A stretch of DNA of 64,000 bases from Bombardia bombarda (Eukaryota > Ascomycota > Sordariomycetes > Sordariales > Lasiosphaeriaceae). Under the pieces are notes generated by a model. The model did not search any database. It was not told where the DNA came from and saw nothing but the letters and a program-made list of their open reading frames with translations. The stretch is from the NCBI GenBank assembly GCA_030512295.1, contig JAULSR010000005.1:682001-746000 (forward strand), read 5' to 3'. Both the position numbers and the translations under genes were made by a program. Positions 54,770-64,000 of the stretch are shown here, one piece after another. Within the stretch, counting starts at the first letter, position 1, and every line of letters starts with the position of its first letter.

Positions 54770-56801
54770 TGAGCAGCGGTTGATTAGTTCGAGATACTCG
54801 ACGACTGAGCTCAACATTGATCACTGGCTGGGTCCGAGATAAGGGTGTGCATATTTGAGCACCTCGGCTGGGACTCGCCGAACATCAAGTCTCGAGGCGG
54901 AAATCTAATTTGTGTCTATTAGACGCTAAGCTCGAGCTGCTTGGACTATCACTACAGCTTCCTGTCGGTAATTCCTAGGATGGGGATCATAGACGAGTTA
55001 AGCTGAAGTTTTACCGCCCCCAGCAACCACCAGTGGTTCGGCCCCCAAAGTTACCATCTCACGACATGTTTTGGGCATTATTGAGCTTGATGCCTCATTT
55101 CTCGACTTTTTGGGCCGGTTTTATACGTTGTCTAAACAACCATTCAATCAACCCAATCTTCCAAACTATTGATACCATTTTATTTCACTCTTATATATAT
55201 CCGTATAACCACCAGCAATCTTTTTTGCACGATTATGCGACGTAAAGACTGCGTTTGCTGGTTATATCTGTTTCGGTATTTACTTTTTATTTGTCTGTGT
55301 GGCTGATGATCGACCCTGTCACATCAGCCTATCTACGTTTCTTTGGAAATCAAGATACCCACCCTTGCCTTACCTTACTGGATGTTTTCACGATCAGTTT
55401 TATTACTTTCATCATTATGACATGGCGTGCTGGAGCTGGTGGAGAACAGTTGTTGGTGTACAACCTCTTTTTCGTTTGTTTATTCATTTGTTGGTGGATC
55501 GAATCTATATATAGGCTTCCATTTGTTTTTTCCCAAAGAGGTTGCACGAAAGGGGTTGACTCATTGGCCGTCTCTTGTTTTGTTTTGTTCTGTCTGGCTT
55601 ATATGTTATAAGATAGGCGAGAAAGAAGTCATGGGTTTCACGAATTTTGGACGTTCCTGCCAGTGGTCAAGGACATTGACATTTTGTAGTGCATCTGTAA
55701 GTGCTGGACTGTGTCACACTGCATGCAGCAAACAGTTGATAACGTGGAAACATGTAAGCATGATTTCACTTCTGCATAGCCAGAGAAGAAGTTTCGTTGC
55801 TCTTTACTGATCATAACACACATTGTGATGAAGGAAGAGAAATGTGCAGAACTCGGGCGACCACCTTTTTATTGAACCGTGGAAGATGTGCCACGTTTCA
55901 ATGAGAAAAAAGGGGGCCGGTCCCTCACTGAGCAGACTGATTGATTGGCGCGGATGAGAACATTTGAATAGTGGCTCCCCGCAGCCCCCCCCCCCCCCCC
56001 CCCCCCAGACCCGCGCGGAGAAGAGTGGGGTTCGGTCTTGTGGCTGCCGAATCCGCAGGACGGCAGATAGCCTTAGAAGGGCTGGAATTGGGGGGAAAAC
56101 TCCAATTCTGAGGAAAAAGTGTTATTCGCGTATTTTGTTTAACCAAGTCGCTCCAAGAACGAGGTTGAAGAGTGGTGGAGGAACAGGAAAAAAAAGGGGA
56201 GAACCCCACATTGACTAATACCCGCCCGCCAGAGCAACGCTCGATGATCCTTCTTCTATTCCCGGGGTTGTTGATACCTGGGTAAGTAACCAAGGCATTG
56301 TGTTGTAGTCGGTAACCCCATACGTTCCCTGTCTGGCTTTGCCCATTGCGAGAGGTAGGGAGGAGGAGGGAGGAGGAGGAGGAGCAGATTTAGGGTCGCT
56401 CGACCCTGAGCCGAAGCATCGTCGTCATATGATCGTAGCACATGGATGCGTAGGTACCTGAGCCTGAGCTACAACCTGACGGCATATCACTAAGTGGGGT
56501 TTGCCGATGGATGACCTGAAGACGTTGCCATATATACACGAGGCAATACATATATATGAAGCGCGCGTCAAGGCTCGATTTCTTTCTTCTTTCTGGGTTA
56601 TTTTGCTTTCATTCATTATCTGGTTGAGGCTACACATAGAGAGAGACAGACGGCAGCTTGTTTCCCCGCGATTGTTATTGCTATTACTTGCCGAGCCCGA
56701 CTTATACACCTTATCTACCCCACCATCGCCAACTTCTTTGTGTGAAGTCAACAACACAACACCGTACACCTTACTCTCTCACATAGGCACGCCTACACAT
56801 C
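54770..56801. other. Intergenic, upstream of L-arabinitol dehydrogenase
   Basis: 2 kb. A 118-codon hydrophobic frame at 55255..55611 (+) is not supported by motifs. A run of 22 C lies at 55985-56006. A GA-rich tract (about 56350-56385) precedes the likely promoter of the dehydrogenase gene. Confidence 0.5.
55985..56006. repeat. Poly-C run (22)
   Basis: Uninterrupted homopolymer in intergenic DNA; its length may be unreliable. Confidence 0.95.
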
Positions 56802-58061
56802 ATGAGTGCCTCGACAACAACGACAGTCCAGGCGTCCAAGGCCAACATTGGTGTCTTTACAAACCCCAACCATGACCTGTGGATCAGCGAGGCGGGGCCG
56901 ACGCTGGAGAGCGTGCAGTCGGGCGAGGAGCTGAAGGAGGGACAGGTCACGATCGCCATCAGGAGTACAGGCATCTGCGGGTAATACAAACACATCCTGG
57001 GGAGAGACAGAGAGAAAGAAAGGGGGTGATGGTGGTGGTGACACACAACCCCATACCTACCTTCCACCTACCTTTACACATAACAAAACGCATGCTCATA
57101 CCTTTCTCCCTTCCTCCCTCTTCACAGATCCGACATCCACTTCTGGAAACACGGCTGCATCGGGCCCATGATCGTCTGCGGCGACCACGTGCTGGGCCAC
57201 GAGTCGGCCGGCGAGATCGTGGCGGTGCACCCGAGCGTCACGTCGCTCAAAGTGGGCGAGCGCGTCGCCATCGAGCCGCAGGTCATCTGCAACGCGTGCG
57301 AGCCGTGCCTGACGGGGCGCTACAACGGCTGCGAGCGCGTCGACTTCCTCTCGACCCCGCCGGTGCCGGGCCTGCTGCGCAGATACGTCAACCACCCGGC
57401 CGTGTGGTGCCACAAGATCGGCGACATGAGCTACGAGGACGGCGCGATGCTGGAGCCGCTGTCGGTAGCGCTAGCGGGCCTGCAGCGCGCAGGCGTCCGG
57501 CTGGGCGACGCGGTGCTGGTGTGCGGTGCGGGCCCGATCGGGCTGATCACCATGCTGTGCTGCAAGGCGGCGGGCGCGTGTCCGTTGGTGATTACGGATA
57601 TCGACGAGGGGCGGCTGAGGTTTGCAAAGGAGGTTTGCCCCGAGGTGGTGACGCATCAGGTGGAGAGGGGGGGCACGGCGGAGGAGGCGGCGGGGAGGAT
57701 TGTCAGGAGCTTTGGGGGCGTTGAGCCGGCGGTGGCGGTCGAGTGCACCGGGGTGGAGAGCAGCATCGCGGCGGCGATCTGGGCGGTCAAGTTTGGCGGG
57801 AAGGTGTTTGTGGTCGGCGTGGGCAAGAATGAGATCCAGATCCCGTTTATGAGGGCCAGTGTCCGTGAGGTTGACCTGCAGTTCCAGTATCGGTATAGCA
57901 ATACGTGGCCGAGGGCGATCCGGCTGGTTGAGAACGGGGTGGTGGATTTGAAGAAGCTGGTGACGCATCGGTTCCCGCTCGAGGACGCGCTCAAGGCGTT
58001 TGAGACGGCGGCCGATCCGAAGACGGGCGCGATCAAGGTGCAGATTCAGAGCTTGGAGTGA
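56802..58061 (+). CDS. lad1: L-arabinitol 4-dehydrogenase
   Basis: Two exons: 56802..56980 and 57128..58061, with a 147-nt intron. The product is 370 residues, the usual length. It belongs to the zinc-dependent medium-chain dehydrogenases. GICGSDIHFWKHG holds the catalytic-zinc Cys, and GHESAGEIV holds the His-Glu pair. CNACEPCLTGRYNGC supplies the four cysteines of the structural zinc site. Then VDFLSTPPVPGLLRRYVNHP, MLEPLSVALAGLQRAGVRLG, the GAGPIG nucleotide-binding turn and VITDIDEGRL (Asp favours NAD+). The C-terminus is DPKTGAIKVQIQSLE. The enzyme oxidises L-arabinitol to L-xylulose in fungal pentose catabolism in the cytosol. The blocks match the LAD group closely rather than xylitol or sorbitol dehydrogenases, though these share the fold. 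Confidence 0.95.
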
Positions 58062-58702
58062 GAGGGGGAATTGGATAGGGGGAGTAGCATAGCGTTTATA
58101 TGAGGAAACTAGATTGTGATTTTAATGATTAAATATGTCACGAGACTTGGATATATTGCGATTGCGTGGTGAATTATGTCTTTCACTTCGCGATAATCAG
58201 TGAATAGTCGAATGAATGGCTTCAGGTCCAAGAACCTTGAAGGATGCTGGAGAATAGCCGTTCCAGCGCCCGCAGTCCCGTACCGGTTGTCACAGGGGGA
58301 GCCGTTACGTCAAAAGGGGCCCGAGCTTGCCTCCACAGCTCGCCCAATTGGCCTCCTGATTGGCTCCCTCCCCTTCCGAAATCTGGCAATTGCCCAGGCC
58401 TGGCAGGCCCGAATTTCGAAATCTTCCGAAGCTCGAGCTCCAGGTGCAAACAATTTTTCCTCCCAGCTTCCGGACCCATCGTGAAACTCGCGCAACAAGT
58501 CCCGGCTCCGACACCAACCACAACACGTCCCAATTCTTTTGGCCGCCCGCCACCACCTTCTCCGCCCGCCACCACCACCGCCGATTGCGATTGTTGTCGT
58601 TGCTGTCGTTGTCGTCGCCGCCGCCTTCTCTCGTCCTCCTCCACCCGACAGCGTCCATTAATTAATTCCACCAAACCTACCCACACCACACAACAACACA
58701 TC
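58062..58702. other. Intergenic, upstream of ATP synthase subunit g
   Basis: 641 bp with the dehydrogenase 3' UTR and the subunit g promoter/leader. The last ~200 bases are strongly pyrimidine-rich. Long open frames on both strands here reflect composition. Confidence 0.5.
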
Positions 58703-59594
58703 ATGTCCTTCTCGCTAATGACAAGGCGATCCGCCTTCAAGGTCGGCCGCCAGATGGTCCGCTTCGAGTCCACCACCACACAAAAGGCTGCCGAGACTGC
58801 CAAGGAGGCCGCTTCCAAGGCGTCGTCCGCCGCGTCCGAGTACTCGTCCAAGGCCCAGCAAGGCCTGTCGCGCGTTACTGCCGCCGCCGGCCCTGCCATC
58901 ACCAATGCCGCCAAGGGTGTCTCGGGTGCCCTCGGCCGCGTCGGTGGCCGCACCGGCCGTCTCGTCGCCTTTGTCGAACGTACGGTTACCCATTCACCTA
59001 CCCGCATGGCTGTCTGGCTGGCAAGCTGCTCGGCCGCTTGCTGTTTGCGCATATCGCTGTTGCGGTAGCTGTTGCGGCGAAGACCTGCGCAGGCGCAAGT
59101 GGCGCGAGCATGGCTCGTCACCTTGAACGATTGGAACTCAACGGCTGACATATCTCTCCCTCCCCTACAGGCCAGGTCCCCTTTGTCGTCTACTACTCCA
59201 AGGTCGGCCTTGAGGTTAGCCGTCTGATCTTCAGAGGCCAGAACATGACCCCTCCGTAAGTGTCTCTGCCATGCTGGTGTATCCCAATTGGGACATTATT
59301 CTATCGTTACTGCGGACTAACACTCCCACCCACAGCCCCGTCTCGACCTTCCAGACCTACTTCCAGAACCTCTGGAAGCAGGTGCAGAACCCCAGCACCA
59401 TCTTCCAGAGCGCCCAAAAGGCGAGCCCCTCGACCGACTCGGCCCTGCAGCGCGTGCGCAACCTCTCGACGACACAGCTCGTGACGGGCGGCGTCGTCCT
59501 GGCCGAGTGCCTCGGCTTCTTCACCGTCGGCGAGATGATTGGCAGATTTAAGCTAGTTGGGTACCACGGCGAGGTTGGTGGTGCTCACCACTAA
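58703..59594 (+). CDS. ATP20: Mitochondrial F1Fo-ATP synthase subunit g
   Basis: Three exons: 58703..58979, 59171..59255 and 59336..59594, with introns of 191 and 80 nt. The product is 206 residues. The N-terminus MSFSLMTRRSAFKVGRQMVR is basic and amphipathic, fitting a mitochondrial presequence. An Ala/Ser-rich helical region follows (AAETAKEAASKASSAASEYS). The conserved core is VPFVVYYSKVGLEVSRLIFRGQ, then FQTYFQNLWKQVQ. The C-terminal membrane helix is TQLVTGGVVLAECLGFFTVG, followed by GEMIG, a GxxxG motif needed for dimerisation of the enzyme. Subunit g sits at the dimer interface in the inner membrane and shapes cristae. Transcription runs in the same direction as lad1. Confidence 0.93.
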
Positions 59595-59981
59595 GCTGTT
59601 GACTCTTTTTTTTTTTTGTCCAGTAAAATGGATGGAGAATCAAGACCTGTTTACCACGGCCGTAGGGGGTAGCTATCAAAAAATGATTGACCCCTTCTTC
59701 TGGGTTGATAGGCCAGCAGCAGCAGGGAGGGGAGATCGGGAGGGGAATGGTGGCAGGGTGGTGTTTTTCTTTAGGCTCATGGGATAGACTTCATGGCGTA
59801 TCAGGAACCCGCTTGCTTGTCTAGACTTGCCGGGGGTGCCTTTTTTCCCGGTATGATTTGACGCGATCCTCATTCTCTTTTACGAGTTCTGGGGACCACC
59901 GCATTTTAGAAACCGCATGCCCAGCAAAACAGAATAGGGGGAATGGGCTGGGTCAGTTGGGATGGGAGGGGATGTGGAGAG

Positions 59982-60034
<53 letters not shown>

Positions 60035-60691
60035 AGGGAGGAGAGAAAGAGAGTGCAAAAAGGTTCAAGGTACCTGCTTCCCTCCCTTGTATATTTTTTG
60101 AGGTCCCACGCTCTCTTTCTCTTTCTCACCTTGGCAGCGAGATTTGTATGTTTTTTCTTGATCAGTTTCTTCCTTTGTCGTAACCCTGTAACAACAGAAA
60201 AGAACAACATACATACAATCATCTGCATGGGAGGTCGTTTGCGGATCCAGAGCGAGTTTGATGCTAAAGATGGCGTATCCGGGGGTGATTGGAGACGATC
60301 TGTTCTCCTCTATTTTTACTTGATGAATTGATGATGGAAACAGAACTGTGGGAGGGCAGAGGGCGGCCGAGTTACGAGTACATTTTAGGAACGGTCAAGG
60401 TCGACCAAGACTCTCAGGTATGTTATATCCGAGGGCTGTTGTGTATTCGTCTATCTCTGCTCGTCTACGTCTTCTATTCTACTCTATCTCTGCAAGAATA
60501 CTATATATCTAGAGCGCTTCGCGTGTCTGTCTAATGCGATATCTAGTCTAGACAATAGATGCTCCTCTTCTCTATCAACCCGCATCTCGCTGTCCGTCTC
60601 CAACTCTACTCTATACCTCTAATACCTAAAAGCAAACTGTCTATAAACCAAGCCCCATCCCCCCTCAGCTTCACCCTCCTCCCATCTTTCT
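59595..60691. other. Convergent intergenic spacer
   Basis: 1.1 kb between the 3' ends of the subunit g and methyltransferase genes. It includes a long AG microsatellite. No gene is seen. Confidence 0.5.
59985..60028. repeat. (AG)n microsatellite
   Basis: About 22 AG units, followed by GGGAGGGAGGGAGG. Confidence 0.95.
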
Positions 60692-61990
60692 CTACTTTAC
60701 TGAATCCTCCCCCTCCCGCCGGGCAAAAACCCCCCACCAAAAACCCACATGCCTCGACTCCTCATCATCCTCCGCGCCCCAATCGTCCTGTCCAGACACC
60801 AGACTCTCAGCAACGCAGAACAGTGGCCCGCCGTCACCGCTGCTCTTCTGGCCGAGCATCTCTGACTTGAAGATGGCGAGTAGGCGGTCGGTCGTCTCGT
60901 CGCGCATGGGGATCATGGCCAGCGCCCTGGCGTCGGGGCAGAGGCTCAGGTGGGCGTTGGTGGCGGACGCGAGGAGCACGGGGTGGTTGTCGTCGTAGAC
61001 GGCGTCGGCGGCGAGGATGAGCTGGGATTCTGGGTTTGTATATATACATAGGTGGTTATAGGTTTTGTGCGATAGGGAAAGGACTAACCTTGTACTGATT
61101 CCCCTCAGCGAACCGCGGGTCGTTCTCTTCTGGCTCGGCGCCCCACGTCAGCGCGGCGGTGTCGACACGGCCGCCGCAGGCTTCTACCGTGGCGCGGTTC
61201 AGCTCGGCGTTGTGTCGCAGGTTGGGCATGATCATATCGAGGTCGGTGAGCACCACGGTCGTCTTCCAGATGCAGGCGGCGGCTAGGCCGAGGAGGCCGG
61301 TGCCGGAGCCGAGCTCGAGGACCTCAGGTGGCTGCTGTTGGTGGGCTGGGAATAGGTGGGACAGGGGTCCAGCCGGAGTGGTAGTGGTGGAGGCGAACTG
61401 GCGCAGTAGCTGGGCGAGCACGTACGACGAGCCCCATGTCTTGAGGCCGAGGGCGTCGCCTGTTATGGGCGGCTCGCGGATGGAGAGGCTGAAGGGGCTG
61501 TTGGCGCCATGTTGTTGATGGTGGTCTGGGAATGGCCAGCGGCGGATGATTTCGCCCATGGCTGGAATATGGACAGATCAGTCATCATTCTTTTTGCAGA
61601 TGATTCATTTATTTGTAGGAAAATTCTTTTGACAAATAATATTGATACACACACGGTAGATAACGTACCTGCCCGTCCACAACGCTCAGACAAGCGCTTG
61701 CTCGCCTCCTCCCACAGCTCCTCCCGCCGGTCATCGTCTTCGATCCACGCCAGAGAACTCTTGATAATAAATGAAAGAAATGAGAGAATTTCTCGCCGGT
61801 GATGCGCCGTGTTGGCCGCCGATTCCTGCTGCTCTTTGAGGATGTCGGCCCTAGAAAGCCGCGGACTCCATATGGGCGGCTCGATGCGCAGCTTCTTGAG
61901 ACAGTCAAGGATGTCGTCAAAGGCAGGCCTCTGCCATAATGGAGGGAGGAACACCTCTGACGGTGGCGGCGGTAGCGGTGCTAGTAGCAT
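60692..61990 (-). CDS. METTL21/Methyltransf_16-family protein-lysine methyltransferase (EFM2/Rrg1-like)
   Basis: Three exons on the minus strand: 61669..61990, 61089..61561 and 60692..61021, with introns of 107 and 67 nt. The product is 374 residues. The N-terminal region contains PPPSEVFLPPLWQRPAFDD, LSFIIKSSLAWIEDD and ASKRLSERCGRAG. The Rossmann core has LKTWGSSYVLAQLL, motif I VLELGSGTGLLGLAAA, the acidic SAM-binding LTDLDMIMPNL, LILAADAVYDDNHP (motif post-II), and the terminal WGVFARR. This order fits the fungal EFM2/Rrg1 branch; yeast Efm2 methylates translation elongation factors. The target here is inferred, not shown. The intron 2 model (donor GTTAGT, acceptor AATCCCAG) gives QYK|LILAAD in frame. 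Alternatives at nearby AGs break the frame. Confidence 0.88.
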
Positions 61991-62605
61991 CTCTCTATAT
62001 TACCTTATAAGGGAAGGAAGTGTAGAAGGAATGACTAGAAAGGAAAAGAAGGAAAGCGATAGAGAGATTCAAGCTTGTATGGATGAAAAATGGATAGAAT
62101 ATGGAAACGTAGGTAGATGGGCTGCTGATATTGAACTCTACTAATGGATTCTTATACATCAATACTCTTGAGCCCCTCTCCTATGACTCTTTTATCTTTC
62201 TTTTTCCTTTTGTATCTTTTCCAGCTGGTTTGCTTTTGAATGGTGTTTCTTCGCAACAGTCTTAGCAGTCTAGCCTAGGCGGTCCGGTCCACAATTTCGC
62301 ACCCAGGCGATTACATAATATGGATAGTTTGAACCCCTGTTTACATGAAAGCTCCACTACCTAGGTCTACAGGATACCTACCTTAGGTACCTAGGTACCT
62401 AAGGTAAGGTAAGGACCGCCTTGGCGTACTTCGTACCACCCATTCATTACCTTCAACAACGAATGTCTGAAATGAATTTACTTCTACATTCATCCTTCAA
62501 ACCCTAAACCAAGGCTCTCTCTCACCTCACGTCACTAATGCTATTCCAAACGCGACCTTACCTATTTTCCATCTCTGGTTATAGCAAGGATCATTCCACG
62601 TGCAA
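61991..62605. promoter_or_regulatory. Upstream region of the methyltransferase gene with long palindrome
   Basis: 615 bp between the methyltransferase start and the 3' end of the protease gene. It contains a perfect 28-bp palindrome (62379..62406) built from ACCTAGGT/CCTTAGG units, and another ACCTAGGT 13 bp to its left (62359-62366). Confidence 0.5.
62379..62406. repeat. Perfect 28-bp palindrome
   Basis: The sequence equals its own reverse complement over 28 bases, with ACCTAGGT at the centre (62389-62396) flanked by GGTACC-like and CCTTAGG arms. It could form a cruciform or be a dimeric binding site. Confidence 0.9.
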
Positions 62606-64000
62606 TCAATAACCCTGGGCGTGTCAGCTACGAATGTCAAGATGTGCCAAGGAGAAAATTGCAGGGTCTCAGGCGACATGGACATACCAAAATACTACGC
62701 TTCAGCAGTTCCTCGAGTGCCTTCTGTGAGGACCTATCCCAGGTGAGATTCTCGATGTTCAATCCCCTGCTCCCCCTTTCAGTTCCCTTCGCAGCCCACC
62801 ACTCGTTTTTGAACTGTGTACCCAGGATCTCGGCGGCCCTCGGGAATCTTTTGTCCGACCCGGTCGACATTTTCTCCAATGCTGTCTTCATCGCATGTCT
62901 GGACTGTAATCTTCTGCTCTTCCCGTCCACGAGCCGATCGGCGTATATCAAAACCGCTGCCAGCCCGGATGCGGCCGCAGTAGCCACGGAACTGCCGGAC
63001 TCGGTGGTCACCGTGTGCCCGTCGTTGGACTGGAAGGGGACATCACGGCCCGGGAAACAAAAGTCGACCTTATCGCCAACCCAGATCAGTTTATCACCAT
63101 CAAAGGTGGCGGCGCCAATGCGAAGGCAGTCATCCCATTCCCCTGGGTAGCATTTTTCGGGGGTGTGTCCGCCCTGGTCGCTCGCGGAGCAGAACATTAT
63201 GATATCAGCGGACTCGGCGCTTTTAATAGCATCGTGAAGGCTTTTCATGTCAGTGGTCTCGGGCGCCGTGGTCCGGATTGTCCAGCTCATCGAGATGATA
63301 TCCACTCCGCTGTTGATAGCCCAATTCACGGCCTGCATTGGGACTTTCTGTCAGACACATGCCTCATGGGTTCCGCATCGACGAGAATGGACATGTACCT
63401 TTGCCGCTGACCTGGCTGTAACATTTCGGCCGCTGCCTGTAGATACAGGGACTTCTTCGAGCCTTGCAATGTAGAGCTGTATGTCCGGACAGAGTCTGCA
63501 AATCAATTGCGCCATCAACGTACCATGGTTTCCCGACGGTACAAAATATGACTGGACAAGCTCCAGATATTTCGGATTTGGACAAAACATGGCACCTCCG
63601 GCTATCTTCCCTTCGAGGCCGTCGGCCGTGGGGTCGATGCCGTCGTCGATGATGGCGATCTTGACTGGTTGAACGTTGCTTTTACGAGAAGCAGCAGCAC
63701 CCGTTAAGAAGCCGGAAAACTTACAGATGCTTTCAATCCATGGATGTTCCCTACGACTTGGTGAATTCACGTCCTGAAGCCGCGCAGGCTGAACGGGGAG
63801 GGATAGTTCAGACATACCTGCTGCCAGGAGAGTCATTGATCTCTGATAAAATCCCCTTGTGGGCCTTGTCAGGAACGATTTCCACTCTAATTCCTTCGGC
63901 ATTGGGGTTGGGGTCCTCTACCATTAATCCTTCGCCATTGTGCTTCATCTTGCTTTGCCTCTCGATGCCTGCCTTGCATCGTTCCGTGTTTCGATTCCGA
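62606..64000 (-). CDS. Subtilisin-like (peptidase S8) intracellular-type serine protease, 5' partial
   Basis: Exons on the minus strand: 63818..64000 (open to the window edge), 63399..63750, 62688..63332 and probably 62606..62614, with introns of 67, 66 and 73 nt. The catalytic triad is complete: Asp in VKIAIIDDGID, His in PSGNHGTLMAQLICR, Ser in TESGSSVATAAASGLAA. Other S8 blocks are AVNWAINSGVDIISMSW, DIIMFCSASDQGG and VDFCFPGRDV. No signal peptide is visible in the present part. The frame stays open upstream of the ATG at 63946-63948 to the end of the window, so an N-terminal region is probably missing. Fungal proteins of this kind often carry ankyrin or other long N-terminal domains. If the last intron is not spliced, the protein ends instead at 62637 with a slightly different tail. 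Confidence 0.87.

Noticed and set aside
1..64000. CRISPR arrays, bacterial operons, ribosome binding sites, replication origins
   Set aside because: The window is eukaryotic, with introns throughout. No regularly spaced repeats of CRISPR type were seen.
1..64000. Repeat-induced point mutation (RIP) signature
   Set aside because: The one transposon has perfect ends and no obvious C-to-T decay. Dinucleotide indices would be needed to judge the gene-poor regions and could not be computed here.

Overview
This window is nuclear DNA of a filamentous ascomycete (Pezizomycotina), probably a Sordariomycete. The genes carry many short spliceosomal introns (48-198 nt) with GTRNGT-type donors and CTAAC/CTGAC-like branch points. 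The proteins are eukaryotic and fungal: Rpp30, Utp17, Rpb10, ATP synthase subunit g, a LaeA-family methyltransferase and L-arabinitol dehydrogenase. No species can be named from the sequence alone. Nothing looks bacterial, viral or organellar.

Layout. 0-16 kb is gene-rich: an RMD1/Sif-family membrane protein (-), a 992-bp hAT-type element with a perfect 8-bp target duplication, a small zinc-ribbon protein (-), RNase P/MRP subunit Rpp30 (+), a Ser/Thr-rich secreted protein (-), a DUF1295 membrane protein with an apparent one-base frameshift (+), and an eight-intron-class APC permease of the choline/GABA type with seven introns (+). 16.4-25 kb is an 8.6-kb stretch without a gene I can support. 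At its right edge stands a seven-exon LaeA/LAE1-like methyltransferase (+). After it comes a second gene-poor stretch holding an intron-containing tRNA-Glu(CTC) and a tiny two-exon gene for a 63-aa secreted cysteine-containing protein. 33-46.5 kb is dense housekeeping DNA: a BAP31/Yet3-like ER protein (+), a DUF1479 protein (-), a helix-hairpin-helix-like protein of unknown role (-), a SERF-like zinc-finger protein (+), a 2-oxoglutarate/Fe(II) oxygenase (-), Utp17 (-) and Rpb10 (+). 46.5-52.2 kb is again gene-poor. 52-64 kb holds a six-exon conserved fungal protein of unknown function (+), L-arabinitol 4-dehydrogenase (+), ATP synthase subunit g (+), a METTL21/EFM2-type methyltransferase (-), and a subtilisin-like protease that runs off the right end (-).

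The genes do not form one pathway. The LaeA-like gene is the main regulatory locus, and the gene deserts on both sides fit a gene with extended control regions. Utp17 (rRNA processing) and Rpb10 (shared RNA polymerase I/II/III subunit) are divergently transcribed from a 386-bp spacer, a plausible co-regulated ribosome-biogenesis pair. No biosynthetic cluster surrounds LaeA. I found no clear sign of a wholly new biological system. The least described items are the 63-aa secreted protein, the HhH-like protein, the 702-aa conserved protein, the compact hAT element, and a palindromic ACCTAGGT motif that recurs in intergenic DNA. All exon boundaries come from reading frames and splice signals, not from transcripts.
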